A stretch of 64,000 nucleotides of DNA, taken from assembly GCA_902792905.1 (NCBI GenBank), contig CADBBH010000005.1, positions 1-64,000 of the forward strand. Reading direction: 5' to 3'. Position 1 is the first letter of the stretch; every line of letters starts with the position of its first letter. The DNA comes from Oscillospiraceae bacterium. GTDB lineage: Bacteria > Bacillota > Clostridia > Oscillospirales > Acutalibacteraceae. The notes under the pieces are model-generated. The model worked only from the letters and a program-made list of their open reading frames with translations. It searched no databases and had not been told where the DNA came from. A program made the translations under genes and the position numbers. Shown here piece by piece: positions 16,626 to 25,325 of the stretch.

Positions 16626-17728
16626 GCAAAAAAGAAAAGAAAACAGCTAATCCCAACGAGGAGATAAAGCTCGACATCCCCGCCGACGAAATCTGGACCT
16701 ATCATATTGAAGGTCTGCAGGCCCCCTCGGTCGGAAAGCCCGTCAAAAACGCGGCGGCAAAAAAAATCGGCACGGTTATTCTGCTTCTTATCGCAATCGG
16801 TCTCTCGATTTATTTCTCGGTCAGAGCCGTCCACAGCGATACTTATAAGTTTGAAGAATATAACGGCGGCTGGGAGCTTATCAAATTCAGTAACCCCGGC
16901 GAGCAGACCGAAATTACGGTTGACTATGTTGACGGCGATAAATCAAAGCCGATAAAAGCCATTCACGAATACGCCTTCAACTGCGATGAAAAACTGCTGA
17001 CCGTCAACATCGGAAAAGCTGTGGAGAAGATTGACGGCAAATCGATTTACTCGGTCTGGAATCTCCGTAATATCCATGTTGATAAAGATAATAAATATTT
17101 CTGCGACATAGACGGCGTATTATATAATAAGGATAAAACTGAAGTAATCTGCTATCCGATAGACCACGATGCTTACCTCAGGGAAAAAGCCGGATATGAA
17201 GAAGAGATTCCCAAGGATGATGAAAAGCGCGCGGATGAATATAAGATTTACAGAGAGAAGATCCAGACCTATACGATTCCCGAAACGGTAAAGAAAATCG
17301 GCAAGCTCGCGTTCAACTACGCGAATCTCGCCGTAATCAATCTGCCGGAGGGACTTGAGACGGTGGAGACAATGGCCTTCTTCAAATCCTGGGATCTCGC
17401 CGAAATCAACACCTACGGAAAGAACGGCAGCTACCGTTCGCTGCCCGAGGGAATCAGATACATCGGCTCCGACGCTTTCAGTTACTGCCAGGGAATGAAC
17501 TATCTGTATATCCCCGCGAGCGTCACTTACATCGGCCACCACGCATTCTGGGATACGGTCTATAAACAGGACGGTGAGCTCAGGGGTGTTTCGGCAATCA
17601 ATGTTGCGCTCAGCAAGGACGAGTTCAAAGACAAAGTAGATACAGGCGACCAGTGGGCTCCGAAATATGACTTCAATCTCTTTAAGAAAACAGTCGATAT
17701 AAACTACGGAGCGGTCAGAGAAAAATAA
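16622..17728 (+). CDS. Single-helix membrane protein with BspA-like leucine-rich repeats
   Basis: 368 residues. A hydrophilic N-terminus (about 50 residues) precedes one transmembrane helix at about 52-72 (VILLLIAIGLSIYFSVRAV), so the rest should face outward. The outer part has LRR_5/BspA-type repeats: AIHEYAFNCDEKLLTVNIG, TVKKIGKLAFNYANLAVINL, YIGSDAFSYCQGMNYLYIP and YIGHHAFWD. Such repeats usually bind proteins or glycans. The gene is translationally coupled to the MFS-like protein, which suggests a complex. It is the last gene of the operon, with a strong terminator after it. Confidence 0.72.
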   Translation: MSKKEKKTANPNEEIKLDIPADEIWTYHIEGLQAPSVGKPVKNAAAKKIGTVILLLIAIGLSIYFSVRAVHSDTYKFEEYNGGWELIKFSNPGEQTEITVDYVDGDKSKPIKAIHEYAFNCDEKLLTVNIGKAVEKIDGKSIYSVWNLRNIHVDKDNKYFCDIDGVLYNKDKTEVICYPIDHDAYLREKAGYEEEIPKDDEKRADEYKIYREKIQTYTIPETVKKIGKLAFNYANLAVINLPEGLETVETMAFFKSWDLAEINTYGKNGSYRSLPEGIRYIGSDAFSYCQGMNYLYIPASVTYIGHHAFWDTVYKQDGELRGVSAINVALSKDEFKDKVDTGDQWAPKYDFNLFKKTVDINYGAVREK

Positions 17729-17738
17729 ACAAGGCAAA

Positions 17739-17776
17739 GCCCGCAGGGGAATTCCCTGCGGGCATATTTGCGCTTT
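17739..17776. terminator. Terminator after the LRR gene
   Basis: Perfect palindromic stem GCCCGCAGGG...CCCTGCGGGC (17739-17763), then ATATTTGCGCTTTT. It lies between the LRR gene and convergent rpmB and may serve both. Confidence 0.75.
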
Positions 17777-17793
17777 TGTGCTTTTTAATTAAC

Positions 17794-17982
17794 TCAGACG
17801 GCTCTTGTAACCTTACCGGAGCGAAGGCAGCGGGTGCAAGCATAAACTCTCTTGGGAGTTCCGTTTACAACGGCCTTGACTCTTTTAACGTTGGGTTTCC
17901 ATGTTCTGTTTGAACGTCTGTGTGAATGGGAAACCTTAATGCCGAAGGACACATCCTTACCGCAGAATTCACATTTTGCCAT
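17794..17982 (-). CDS. rpmB: 50S ribosomal protein L28
   Basis: 62 residues, starting MAKCEFCGKD, the common Firmicute L28 N-terminus. Two CxxC pairs (CEFC and CTRC) mark the zinc-binding form of L28. The basic core SHSHRRSNRTWKPNVKRV contacts 23S rRNA. The ATG at 17982 is preceded by AGGAGGTG; an in-frame ATG three codons upstream lies on the ribosome site itself and is not used. Monocistronic. Confidence 0.95.
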   Translation of the reverse strand: MAKCEFCGKDVSFGIKVSHSHRRSNRTWKPNVKRVKAVVNGTPKRVYACTRCLRSGKVTRAV

Positions 17983-18015
17983 GTGTCGCACCTCCTTTTG
18001 TCAGTAACGAGCAAT

Positions 18016-18044
18016 ATATTAACAGATTTTTTTGAAAAATGCAA
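18016..18044 (-). promoter_or_regulatory. Promoter of rpmB
   Basis: Minus strand TTGCAT (18039-18044), 17-bp spacer, TAATAT (18016-18021), about 30 bases before the start codon. Confidence 0.55.
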
Positions 18045-18170
18045 GTATTTTTTTATATTACCTTAAAATATATTTTTCCTATATTTTTGAAAAAAATCAA
18101 AAATCAGTCATAAAATGTGAGTATTTCTCTTAAAATTTCAAATGTTTTTGATATTTTTTCGAATTTTCTC

Positions 18171-18199
18171 TTGACAAGCGGGAATAATAGTGGTATTTT
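18171..18199 (+). promoter_or_regulatory. Promoter of recA-recX-rimO
   Basis: TTGACA (18171-18176), 17-bp spacer, TATTTT (18194-18199). No Bacillus-type LexA box (GAAC-N4-GTTC) is visible near it. Confidence 0.7.
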
Positions 18200-18231
18200 A
18201 ATAGCAGAAATAATATTTGGAGGTCACAAAT

Positions 18232-19338
18232 ATGGCAGATAAGCAAAAAGCGTTGGAAACAGCTCTTGAAAAAATTGAAAAAGCATACGGAAAAGGCTCA
18301 ATCATGCGTCTCGGTCAGGCAAACGGTCTCAATGTTGAGGCAATCTCAACCGGCTCAATTTCCCTCGATGTCGCCACAGGTATAGGCGGCATGCCCAGAG
18401 GCAGAATAATCGAAATCTACGGTCCCGAATCATCCGGTAAAACCACCCTCGCTCTCACGGTAATAGCCGAAGCGCAGAGAGCCGGCGGCGAGGCGGCGTT
18501 CATCGATGCGGAGCATGCGCTCGATCCCGTTTACGCAAAAAATCTCGGCGTGGATACCGATTCCCTTCTTGTCTCCCAGCCCGACGACGGCGAGCAGGCG
18601 CTTGAAATCGCCGAAACCCTCGCGCGTTCCGGCGCTATTGACGTTATGGTAGTCGACTCAGTTGCGGCGCTTGTTCCCCGCTCCGAAATCGAGGGCGAAA
18701 TGGGCGATTCCCATGTCGGTCAGCACGCCCGTCTTATGTCTCAGGCAATGAGAAAACTCGCCGGAGCGATTGCAAAATCGAATACACTTATAATTTTCAT
18801 CAACCAGCTTCGTGAGAAGGTCGGCGTAATCTACGGCAGCCCCGAGGTCACAACCGGCGGCAGAGCGCTCAAATTCTACGCGAGCATGCGTATCGATGTG
18901 CGCAGAGTTGAAGCAATCAAGCAGACCGGCGGCGAAATCGTCGGCAACAGAACCCGCGCGAAGATAGTTAAAAACAAGGTTGCCCCTCCGTTCAAAGAGG
19001 CGGAATTTGATATTCTCTACGGCAAAGGTATCTCCAAGGTCGGCGAAATAGTCGATCTCGGCGTCAAGTACAACATAATAAAGAAGAGCGGTTCCTGGTT
19101 CTCCTACGGCGATGCCAAGATAGGACAGGGCAGAGAAGCAGTCAAGGATCTGCTTACCTCAAATAAGGAGCTTGCCGCTGAAATCGAAGCCAAAATCAAC
19201 GAAGCCATCCAGGCTGAGATTGAAGAGAGAAACAATCCCACCGACAAGAAGGAAGCGGAAGTTCCGGCTCCTCAGGTTCCGGCCACCAAGGCAGGTGCAA
19301 GAGCCAAGCTCGATATAGTGGTTGACGAAGACGAATAA
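18232..19338 (+). CDS. recA: Recombinase RecA
   Basis: 368 residues from ATG 18232, with GGAGGT eight bases upstream; an upstream in-frame TTG at 18217 is on the ribosome site. RecA forms filaments on single-stranded DNA, pairs homologous DNA and triggers LexA cleavage. Visible are the P-loop GPESSGKTT (64-72), [18 protein letters not shown], the L2-loop region [21 protein letters not shown] and the Firmicute tail ending in acidic residues. Its stop codon overlaps the recX start by one base (TAATG). Confidence 0.98.
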   Translation: MADKQKALETALEKIEKAYGKGSIMRLGQANGLNVEAISTGSISLDVATGIGGMPRGRIIEIYGPESSGKTTLALTVIAEAQRAGGEAAFIDAEHALDPVYAKNLGVDTDSLLVSQPDDGEQALEIAETLARSGAIDVMVVDSVAALVPRSEIEGEMGDSHVGQHARLMSQAMRKLAGAIAKSNTLIIFINQLREKVGVIYGSPEVTTGGRALKFYASMRIDVRRVEAIKQTGGEIVGNRTRAKIVKNKVAPPFKEAEFDILYGKGISKVGEIVDLGVKYNIIKKSGSWFSYGDAKIGQGREAVKDLLTSNKELAAEIEAKINEAIQAEIEERNNPTDKKEAEVPAPQVPATKAGARAKLDIVVDEDE

Positions 19339-19967
19339 TGAAAATTTCCTTTACCCACGGAAAGCAGAATAAAATTCACATCTCAATCGACGGCGAGTAC
19401 AGATTCACCGTGGATGCGGAGTACTGGTTTTTAACCCCCTACTGCCGCATGAGTGAAATCAACGGCGATGAAGAGTATGAAAAATTTATGACTGAAACCG
19501 GCTCGAGATATGCATTTATCTCGGGCCTGAGGGTTTTATCCTACGGCGATAACAGCCGGCGCGACCTTTATCAGAAACTTATACGCAAGGGACATAAGGC
19601 GGAATATGTCAACAATGCCCTTGACACGATGGAGGAATACGGCTATATTAACGATAAGCGCTATGCCGAAAACACCGCCGACCGCCTTATCAGGACAAAG
19701 CATATGAGCAGGGCGGGCATAAGATCCGAGCTTTTCCGCAAAGGAATATCAGCCGAAATTATCGAGGAGACACTTGAAAAAATTGAGGTTGACCCAGTCA
19801 GCGAAATAAGGGCGCTGATTCAGAAGAAATACACAAGATATCTCGGCGACGAAAAGGGAACTCAGAAGATTATCGCAGCTCTCAGGCGGCTCGGTTATCC
19901 CTGGAGCGAAATCAAATCGGCAATGAGCGAAGAACTTAGCGACACGGAGGCGCAATTCGATGACTAA
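19338..19967 (+). CDS. recX: RecA regulatory protein RecX
   Basis: 209 residues of three-helix repeats typical of RecX, which binds and modulates RecA filaments. Family segments are LSYGDNSRRDLYQKLIRKG, MEEYGYINDKRYAENTADRL and LRRLGYPWSEIKSAM. It starts on the recA stop codon and overlaps rimO by eight bases, so recA, recX and rimO are read as one tightly coupled unit. Confidence 0.93.
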   Translation: MKISFTHGKQNKIHISIDGEYRFTVDAEYWFLTPYCRMSEINGDEEYEKFMTETGSRYAFISGLRVLSYGDNSRRDLYQKLIRKGHKAEYVNNALDTMEEYGYINDKRYAENTADRLIRTKHMSRAGIRSELFRKGISAEIIEETLEKIEVDPVSEIRALIQKKYTRYLGDEKGTQKIIAALRRLGYPWSEIKSAMSEELSDTEAQFDD

Positions 19968-21285
19968 AATAGGAATTATCTCACTCGGCTGCCCCAAGAA
20001 TCAGGTTGACGCCGAGAGAATGCTTGCCACGCTTGACAGAAATTATTATGAGATTGCGGACTGTTATGACGGCGTTGACGCGGTCATTATCAACACCTGC
20101 GGATTCATTGACGCCGCCAAACAGGAGGCAATAGATAACATCCTCGAAATGGCTCAGCTCAAGGAAGAAGGGCTTGTCGGCAAAATCATAGTCACAGGCT
20201 GCCTGAGCGAAGTCTACAAAGAGGAAATATTCGCTGAGATGCCCGAGGTCGATGCAGTTGCAGGCATCGGCGCGATTGGCCGCATTGATGAAATAATAGA
20301 GAAAGTTCTCAAGGGAGAGAGAGTCTGCGACCTTGCCTCAAAATATGATCTGCCGCTCATCGGCGAGCGTCTGCTTACCACCCCCGAATACTGGGCATAT
20401 CTCAAAATTGCGGACGGCTGCTCAAACCATTGCGCATACTGCGCAATTCCTTCCATCAGAGGCAATTACAGAAGCGCTGATTTTGAAGATTTAATTGAAG
20501 AGGCAAAGCAACTTGCGGCTTCGGGAGTAAAAGAACTTATTCTGATAGCTCAGGATACGACCGCCTACGGTATGGATAAATACGGAAAGCTTCGCCTGCC
20601 CGAGCTGCTTGAAGAAATCTGCAGAATCGACGGCATCGAGTGGATTCGTCTGCTCTACTGCTATCCCGATAAAATTACCGATGAACTACTTGAGGTGATG
20701 GCGCGCGAGAAAAAGATTCTTCACTATATCGATCTGCCGCTTCAGCACGCGGATGATAAGATTCTCAAGGCGATGAACAGACACGGCGATTCCGCCCTGC
20801 TCCGCGACGTTATTTCGAGAATCCGCGCCGCTATGCCGGATGCCGTTATCCGCACAACAATGATGGTCGGCTTCCCCGGCGAGGGCGAGGATGAATTCGA
20901 GCATCTGGCCGAATTCGTGAATGAAATGGAATTCGACCGTCTCGGCTGCTTCTCATTCTCCCCGCAGGAGGGCACACCCGCCTTTGATATGGAGGATCAG
21001 GTTGACGAGAGTGTAAAGGTGCGCAGAGGCGAAATCATAATGCAGGATCAGCTCGAAATTGTCACTCTCAAGAATCAGGAGAGAGTCGGCAATATTTACA
21101 CAGTTCTGGTTGAGGATTATGATTCATATTCCGACAGCTATTCGGGCAGAACCTATATGGATGCGCCCGAAATAGACGGCATTATCAGATTCACAAGCGA
21201 AAACAACTATAACCCGGGTGATTTTGTCACGGTTCAGGTAATAGGAGTCAATGATTACGATCTGATAGGCAAAGAAGTAAACTGA
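19960..21285 (+). CDS. rimO: Ribosomal protein S12 methylthiotransferase RimO
   Basis: 441 residues with the three domains of methylthiotransferases: the N-terminal UPF0004 domain starting IGIISLGCPKNQVDAERML, the radical SAM domain with the cluster motif CSNHCAYCAIPSIRG near residue 150, and a C-terminal TRAM domain (YTVLVEDYDSYSDSYSGRTY...). It adds a methylthio group to the conserved aspartate of ribosomal protein S12. SLGCPKNQVD and the S12-type TRAM ending favour RimO over MiaB. It is the last gene of the recA unit. Confidence 0.95.
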   Translation: MTKIGIISLGCPKNQVDAERMLATLDRNYYEIADCYDGVDAVIINTCGFIDAAKQEAIDNILEMAQLKEEGLVGKIIVTGCLSEVYKEEIFAEMPEVDAVAGIGAIGRIDEIIEKVLKGERVCDLASKYDLPLIGERLLTTPEYWAYLKIADGCSNHCAYCAIPSIRGNYRSADFEDLIEEAKQLAASGVKELILIAQDTTAYGMDKYGKLRLPELLEEICRIDGIEWIRLLYCYPDKITDELLEVMAREKKILHYIDLPLQHADDKILKAMNRHGDSALLRDVISRIRAAMPDAVIRTTMMVGFPGEGEDEFEHLAEFVNEMEFDRLGCFSFSPQEGTPAFDMEDQVDESVKVRRGEIIMQDQLEIVTLKNQERVGNIYTVLVEDYDSYSDSYSGRTYMDAPEIDGIIRFTSENNYNPGDFVTVQVIGVNDYDLIGKEVN

Positions 21286-21288
21286 TTA

Positions 21289-21317
21289 TTGACTTTTTAA
21301 TAAAATTAAACTATAAT
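21289..21317 (+). promoter_or_regulatory. Promoter of the cysE-cysS T-box operon
   Basis: TTGACT (21289-21294), 17-bp spacer, TATAAT (21312-21317); start near 21324. It begins directly after the rimO stop codon. Confidence 0.8.
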
Positions 21318-21323
21318 GCAATA

Positions 21324-21548
21324 AATAATAAAAGCAACGGTCGGGAAGAGTAGCTTCCGGCGGCATAGCAGAGAGAGGGCTGAATGCTGAAATGCCCTTT
21401 ATGCCAAGGATTGTGAAGTGCGCCCGGCGGCCCGCGGGAGGAAAGAAAACGAGTATTTCCGTGCGTACGGCTGCGTTAAAGCCCAAGAGTTATAAATCGG
21501 AGTGGAACCGCGACTATCGCCTCTGCAGTTTGCAGGGGCGTTTTTTTT
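21324..21548 (+). promoter_or_regulatory. Cysteine-specific T-box leader with terminator
   Basis: Stem I is closed by GGTCGGG (21339-21345) with CCCGGC (21423-21428). The AGTA turn lies on the 5' side (21348-21352) and the specifier loop GTGAAGTGCG on the 3' side, where TGC at 21419-21421 is the cysteine codon. The T-box sequence GGAGTGGAACCGCGA begins at 21499. The terminator stem CGCCTCTGCA/TGCAGGGGCG (21518-21540) is followed by eight T. Uncharged tRNA-Cys should pair with the specifier and T-box and let transcription run into cysE-cysS. Confidence 0.92.
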
Positions 21549-21582
21549 ATGCGAATCCGGTATTATCAAAACGGAGGACACA

Positions 21583-22242
21583 ATGTTTGACAGATTAAAA
21601 GAAGATATTACGTGCGTGCGCAACAGGGATCCGGCGGCGAGGAGCCTTTTTGAGGTTCTTTTCCTGTATCCCGGCTTCAGGGCGATACGAATGCACCGCA
21701 CGGCCAACTGGTTTTACCGCCACAGATTCTTTTTCATCGCACGCTGGATTTCTCAGAGAGCGTCGAGAAAGACAGGCGTTGAAATCCATCCCGCTGCAAA
21801 AATCGGCAGGCGCGTTTTCATCGACCACGGCACAGGCGTTGTCATAGGCGAAACCGCCGAGGTCGGCGACGATGTCACGATTTATCAGGGCGTAACTCTC
21901 GGAGGAACCGGCAAAGAGCTCGGCAAGCGCCACCCGACCATCGGCAACAATGTAATGATTGGTTCGGGCGCGAAAGTGCTCGGTCCCGTTATCATAGGCG
22001 ACAATACAAAAATCGCCTCCGGCGCGGTGGTTCTCAGGAACATTCCGGAAAACTGCACTGCGGTCGGCGTGCCGGCTAAGATAGTCAAGCGCGACGGCGT
22101 GAGAATTGATGATGATCTTGACCAGATTGACATTCCCGACCCCGTTGCCCAGGAGCTTGCATCCCTGCGCAGAGAGATTTATAAATTAAAGAAAAGCATG
22201 GGCTCATCAGCAAAGACGGAGGATTACAATGAAGATTTTTAA
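21583..22242 (+). CDS. cysE: Serine O-acetyltransferase (CysE)
   Basis: 219 residues from ATG 21583, with GGAGG upstream; the longer in-frame reading from 21502 runs through the T-box terminator and is rejected. It makes O-acetylserine from serine and acetyl-CoA, the carbon skeleton for cysteine. The left-handed beta-helix hexapeptide repeats are visible (IGRRVFIDHGTGVVIGETAEV, IYQGVTLGGTGK, RHPTIGNNVMIGSGAKVLGP), with the catalytic His in IDHGTG. It is the short bacterial form, with a reduced N-terminal helical domain. It overlaps cysS by 14 bases. Confidence 0.94.
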   Translation: MFDRLKEDITCVRNRDPAARSLFEVLFLYPGFRAIRMHRTANWFYRHRFFFIARWISQRASRKTGVEIHPAAKIGRRVFIDHGTGVVIGETAEVGDDVTIYQGVTLGGTGKELGKRHPTIGNNVMIGSGAKVLGPVIIGDNTKIASGAVVLRNIPENCTAVGVPAKIVKRDGVRIDDDLDQIDIPDPVAQELASLRREIYKLKKSMGSSAKTEDYNEDF

Positions 22243-23620
22243 TACGCTCACAAGAGAAAAGCAGGAATTCAAACCGGTCGAGCCGGGCAAAGTAAAAATA
22301 TATGCCTGCGGACCGACCGTATATAACTATATCCATATCGGCAATGCCCGCCCGCTCTGCGTTTTCGACGTACTTCGCAGATACCTTGAATACAGGGGAT
22401 ACGAAGTAACCTTCGTTCAGAATTTCACGGATATTGATGATAAAATAATCAAAAAGGCAAATGAAGAGGGAAGCGATTACAAAACAGTTTCCGAGAAGTA
22501 TATCGAAGAATTCTGGAAGGATGCCGACGGACTGAATTTCAAGCACGCAACCATTCATCCGAAAGCTACCGAAAATATCGATAAAATCATCGAAATCGTG
22601 AGCGGACTCATCGAAAAAGGCCACGCCTACGAGGTTGACGGCGATGTATATTTCAGCACCAAGACCTTCCCCTCCTACGGCAAGCTCTCGCATCAGCCGC
22701 TTGAAGACCTTGAGGCGGGCGCGAGAATCATGGTCGGCGACATCAAGCGCGATCCGATGGATTTTGCCCTCTGGAAAGCCGCGAAGCCCGGCGAGCCATA
22801 TTGGGATTCCCCCTGGGGACACGGCAGACCCGGCTGGCATATTGAGTGCTCGGCAATGAATCTCCGTTTTCTCGGCGAGAATATCGATATTCACTGCGGC
22901 GGCCTCGACCTTATATTCCCCCATCACGAAAACGAGATTGCACAGAGCGAATGCTTCACCGGCAGGCCCTTCGCGAATTACTGGATGCATAACGGATACA
23001 TAAACGTTGACAACGTCAAAATGTCTAAATCGCTCGGCAACTTCTTCACAGTGCGCGATGTGGCGGAAAAATACGGTTATGAGCCGATAAGATATCTGAT
23101 GATTTCATCATCCTACAGAAGCCCCATCAACTACTCGACCGATATTATCGAGCAGTGCAAGGCGTCACTCACCCGTCTCTACACCTGCCGCGACAGCCTC
23201 GATTTCGAGCTGAAAAACGCTCCCGAGGGCGAGGCCGACGAGAGCGTAAAAGCGCAGCTTGACAAGAGAGTTGAGCAGTTCAACAACGCGCTTGACGATG
23301 ACCTCAATACTGCAGACGGAATTGCCGCGGTATTCGATCTCGTAAGAGATATAAACACCCTCGCGCTCGGCAAGGGTGTATCAAAGGGAACCGTTGAATA
23401 CGCCATTAAGGTTTTTGATATGCTCACCGGCGTTCTCGGCCTTGTCTATAACAGAAAAGCCGAGGATTCGGATGCCGAAATTGACGCGCTTATTGAAGCG
23501 AGAACCGCAGCACGCAAGGAGAAGAACTGGGCGGAGGCGGACCGCATACGCGATGAGCTCAAGGCAAAAGGAATAGTGCTCGAAGATACACCGATGGGTG
23601 TCAAGTGGCACAGAGAATAA
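22229..23620 (+). CDS. cysS: Cysteinyl-tRNA synthetase
   Basis: 463 residues, normal length. Class I motifs are HIGNARP (HIGH signature) and VKMSKSLGN (KMSKS). The zinc ligands include the Cys in YACGPTVYNY, the Cys in HIECSAMN and the histidines of PHHENEIAQSE. It charges tRNA-Cys, the same tRNA read by the T-box upstream, so shortage of cysteinyl-tRNA raises both cysteine synthesis and charging capacity. It starts inside the end of cysE. Confidence 0.97.
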   Translation: MKIFNTLTREKQEFKPVEPGKVKIYACGPTVYNYIHIGNARPLCVFDVLRRYLEYRGYEVTFVQNFTDIDDKIIKKANEEGSDYKTVSEKYIEEFWKDADGLNFKHATIHPKATENIDKIIEIVSGLIEKGHAYEVDGDVYFSTKTFPSYGKLSHQPLEDLEAGARIMVGDIKRDPMDFALWKAAKPGEPYWDSPWGHGRPGWHIECSAMNLRFLGENIDIHCGGLDLIFPHHENEIAQSECFTGRPFANYWMHNGYINVDNVKMSKSLGNFFTVRDVAEKYGYEPIRYLMISSSYRSPINYSTDIIEQCKASLTRLYTCRDSLDFELKNAPEGEADESVKAQLDKRVEQFNNALDDDLNTADGIAAVFDLVRDINTLALGKGVSKGTVEYAIKVFDMLTGVLGLVYNRKAEDSDAEIDALIEARTAARKEKNWAEADRIRDELKAKGIVLEDTPMGVKWHRE

Positions 23621-23630
23621 TATAAGAAAT

Positions 23631-23662
23631 CCCCTCTCCTTCACGGAGAGGGGCTGCTTTTT
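23631..23662. terminator. Terminator after cysS
   Basis: Stem CCCCTCTCC (23631-23639) with GGAGAGGGG (23645-23653), followed by CTGCTTTTTT. The convergent minus-strand gene stops at 23663. Confidence 0.85.
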
Positions 23663-24100
23663 TCACTGATTGTCGTCGTACTCGTCGATTTCGTCGGGGA
23701 TACCGTCACCGTCGGAATCGGGCAGGGAATGGCCGTTTTCAAGGATTTCGCCGATTCTGACATTGCGCTGAATTTTTACTTTTTCCACCTGCTCGTTGAG
23801 CATTTCCTTGACATCGAACGGATGCTTCACGTTTTTAAGCGTAATTTCCGGCATCGTCTTGTCGCTGGAATTGACCGTAATCGTGCCGACTCCGAAAATA
23901 CGCTGCCAGAGAGATTTTTTCATTGAGATATCGCGGACCCTGTAGAGCTGAACCTCGTCTAGTTTTACGGAGAGAGCGCCGGTTTCAATAAATAAGCGGT
24001 CCTTTGAGAGGCGGTATTTAGTGAAGGAAAGGGGCATACCTAGATGCCTTGTACGATCCTTCCATAAGAATTCAATTTTTCTTTTTTCGGTTTTAGCCAT
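23663..24100 (-). CDS. Bacterial PH-domain protein with an acidic calcium-type tail
   Basis: 145 residues. The first 110 fit the bacterial PH_2 (YdbT/YdbS-like) fold: FTKYRLSKDRLFIETGALSVKLDEVQLYRVRDI then SLWQRIFGVGTITV. No signal peptide or clear membrane helix is visible. The C-terminus ends in DSDGDGIPDEIDEYDDN, a thrombospondin-type-3 calcium-binding pattern normally found on secreted proteins. It is the last gene of SprT-like protease, Pr6Pr protein, flavodoxin and PH protein. Role unknown. Confidence 0.75.
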   Translation of the reverse strand: MAKTEKRKIEFLWKDRTRHLGMPLSFTKYRLSKDRLFIETGALSVKLDEVQLYRVRDISMKKSLWQRIFGVGTITVNSSDKTMPEITLKNVKHPFDVKEMLNEQVEKVKIQRNVRIGEILENGHSLPDSDGDGIPDEIDEYDDNQ

Positions 24101-24112
24101 AATCTTATCCTC

Positions 24113-24580
24113 TCAAAGTGAATTGACAAAATCGATTATATCATTATCGCCGGCGCGGTTGAGAACTCTGCCCTCGACAATCTGCGCGCCCGACGCGCTC
24201 GGCTGAAGATTTTTGACTGCCTCACCGAAACCGCTGCCGCCGGAGGTGGCGAAAAGGATAATCTTTTTACCCGAGAAATCCGCTCCTTCGAGAAAGGTAT
24301 TGATAATCGTCGGGGCAATATACCACCAGATCGGGAAGCCGAGAATAATCTCATCGTATTCCGCGATTTTTTCGGGCATTCCCGCGATTTCGGGGCGCGA
24401 GGATTTATCCTTCATCTCGAGCGATGAACGGCTCTGCTTGTCCATCCAGTTAAGGTCCGCCTTGGTGTAGGGAACAAGCGGCGCTATTTCAAATAAATCG
24501 CTGTTTGCCGCCGACGCTATACGCTCGGCGACTGTTTTTGTCGTTCCCTCCGCGGAAAAATACGCTACAAGTCTTTTCAT
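24113..24580 (-). CDS. Flavodoxin
   Basis: 155 residues. The FMN phosphate loop is FSAEGTTKTVAERIA at residues 8-22, followed by the segments LGFPIWWYIAPTII and FATSGGSGFGEAVKNL that contact the flavin. This is the Flavodoxin_4-type family common in gut Clostridia, a cytoplasmic one- or two-electron carrier. AAGGAGA precedes the ATG, and the upstream Pr6Pr gene ends two bases before the start, so the pair is co-translated. Confidence 0.88.
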   Translation of the reverse strand: MKRLVAYFSAEGTTKTVAERIASAANSDLFEIAPLVPYTKADLNWMDKQSRSSLEMKDKSSRPEIAGMPEKIAEYDEIILGFPIWWYIAPTIINTFLEGADFSGKKIILFATSGGSGFGEAVKNLQPSASGAQIVEGRVLNRAGDNDIIDFVNSL

Positions 24581-24581
24581 A

Positions 24582-25325
24582 TCAATTCTCCTTTATTCTC
24601 TTATTATAAATCAGTCTCAATATTGCGGCGGTGCCGATGAATATACCTATTCCGCCTGCTAGGGCGGGGACCATAAGGGCGTATGCGACGGGAAGATTGA
24701 GTTCTTTTCCCTTGAACACCATATTGTAAAAGAATTCCGGTCTGTAAAACGGATAGGGATAAAAATGCATTCTGCCGAGCGCTCCCCTCGCCATAGAAAA
24801 AAGCGAATAGGCGAGCGGATAAATACCCGCAATCCAAGGCGCTTTCGCGGGGATTCTCTTATCTGCCGCCGGGAAGAGGAATATAATCAACATCAGCGGC
24901 GGCATAATCATATGATGAAAAATCTGCGTGAAGCTGTGCATCGCGTTATAGGGAGTGTCCCAGGTCAGCGGCGGGGACATTTTAAGCGGAAATCCGCTAG
25001 TATAGACTATTCCCGCAAGCAGGATATAGGTTGTCACGAGGAGCGTGAAAGTCGGGTTGAACGCGATTTTCCGGGCTTTTTCATTTCCGAACACGGCGAT
25101 TCCTTTTATTATCAGATAAAGCGAAGCGAGAATATTGCTGTGAATAGTGAAAAACGAGAGCACATTGAACTTGCCGTAATCAACCGGAGACCACTTGGGA
25201 TCATATTCATAGACATAATATGAGAGGCGGTGCATAATGACGAGCACGCCGAAAAGTCCGATTATCAGCAGAAACGCTCCGAATACCCTGCTCTTGTTCG
25301 GTTTGTTTATTTTGAGTTCATCCAT
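24582..25325 (-). CDS. Pr6Pr-like membrane protein (second copy)
   Basis: 247 residues, about six hydrophobic helices. The same landmarks as the protein at 14007-14804 are present: FFTIHSNILASLYL, FHHMIMPPLMLIIF, FYPYPFYRPEF and the last helix ending RLIYNKRIKEN. Family function is unknown. The start ATG overlaps the stop of the SprT-like gene by one base (TAATG). Its neighbours (protease, flavodoxin) differ from those of the other copy. Confidence 0.7.
   Translation of the reverse strand: MDELKINKPNKSRVFGAFLLIIGLFGVLVIMHRLSYYVYEYDPKWSPVDYGKFNVLSFFTIHSNILASLYLIIKGIAVFGNEKARKIAFNPTFTLLVTTYILLAGIVYTSGFPLKMSPPLTWDTPYNAMHSFTQIFHHMIMPPLMLIIFLFPAADKRIPAKAPWIAGIYPLAYSLFSMARGALGRMHFYPYPFYRPEFFYNMVFKGKELNLPVAYALMVPALAGGIGIFIGTAAILRLIYNKRIKEN

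Noticed and set aside
18050-18231. LexA/SOS box before recA
   Set aside because: No GAAC-N4-GTTC or close variant could be found.
22085-22990. 301-residue minus-strand ORF
   Set aside because: Antisense to cysE-cysS, both certain genes.
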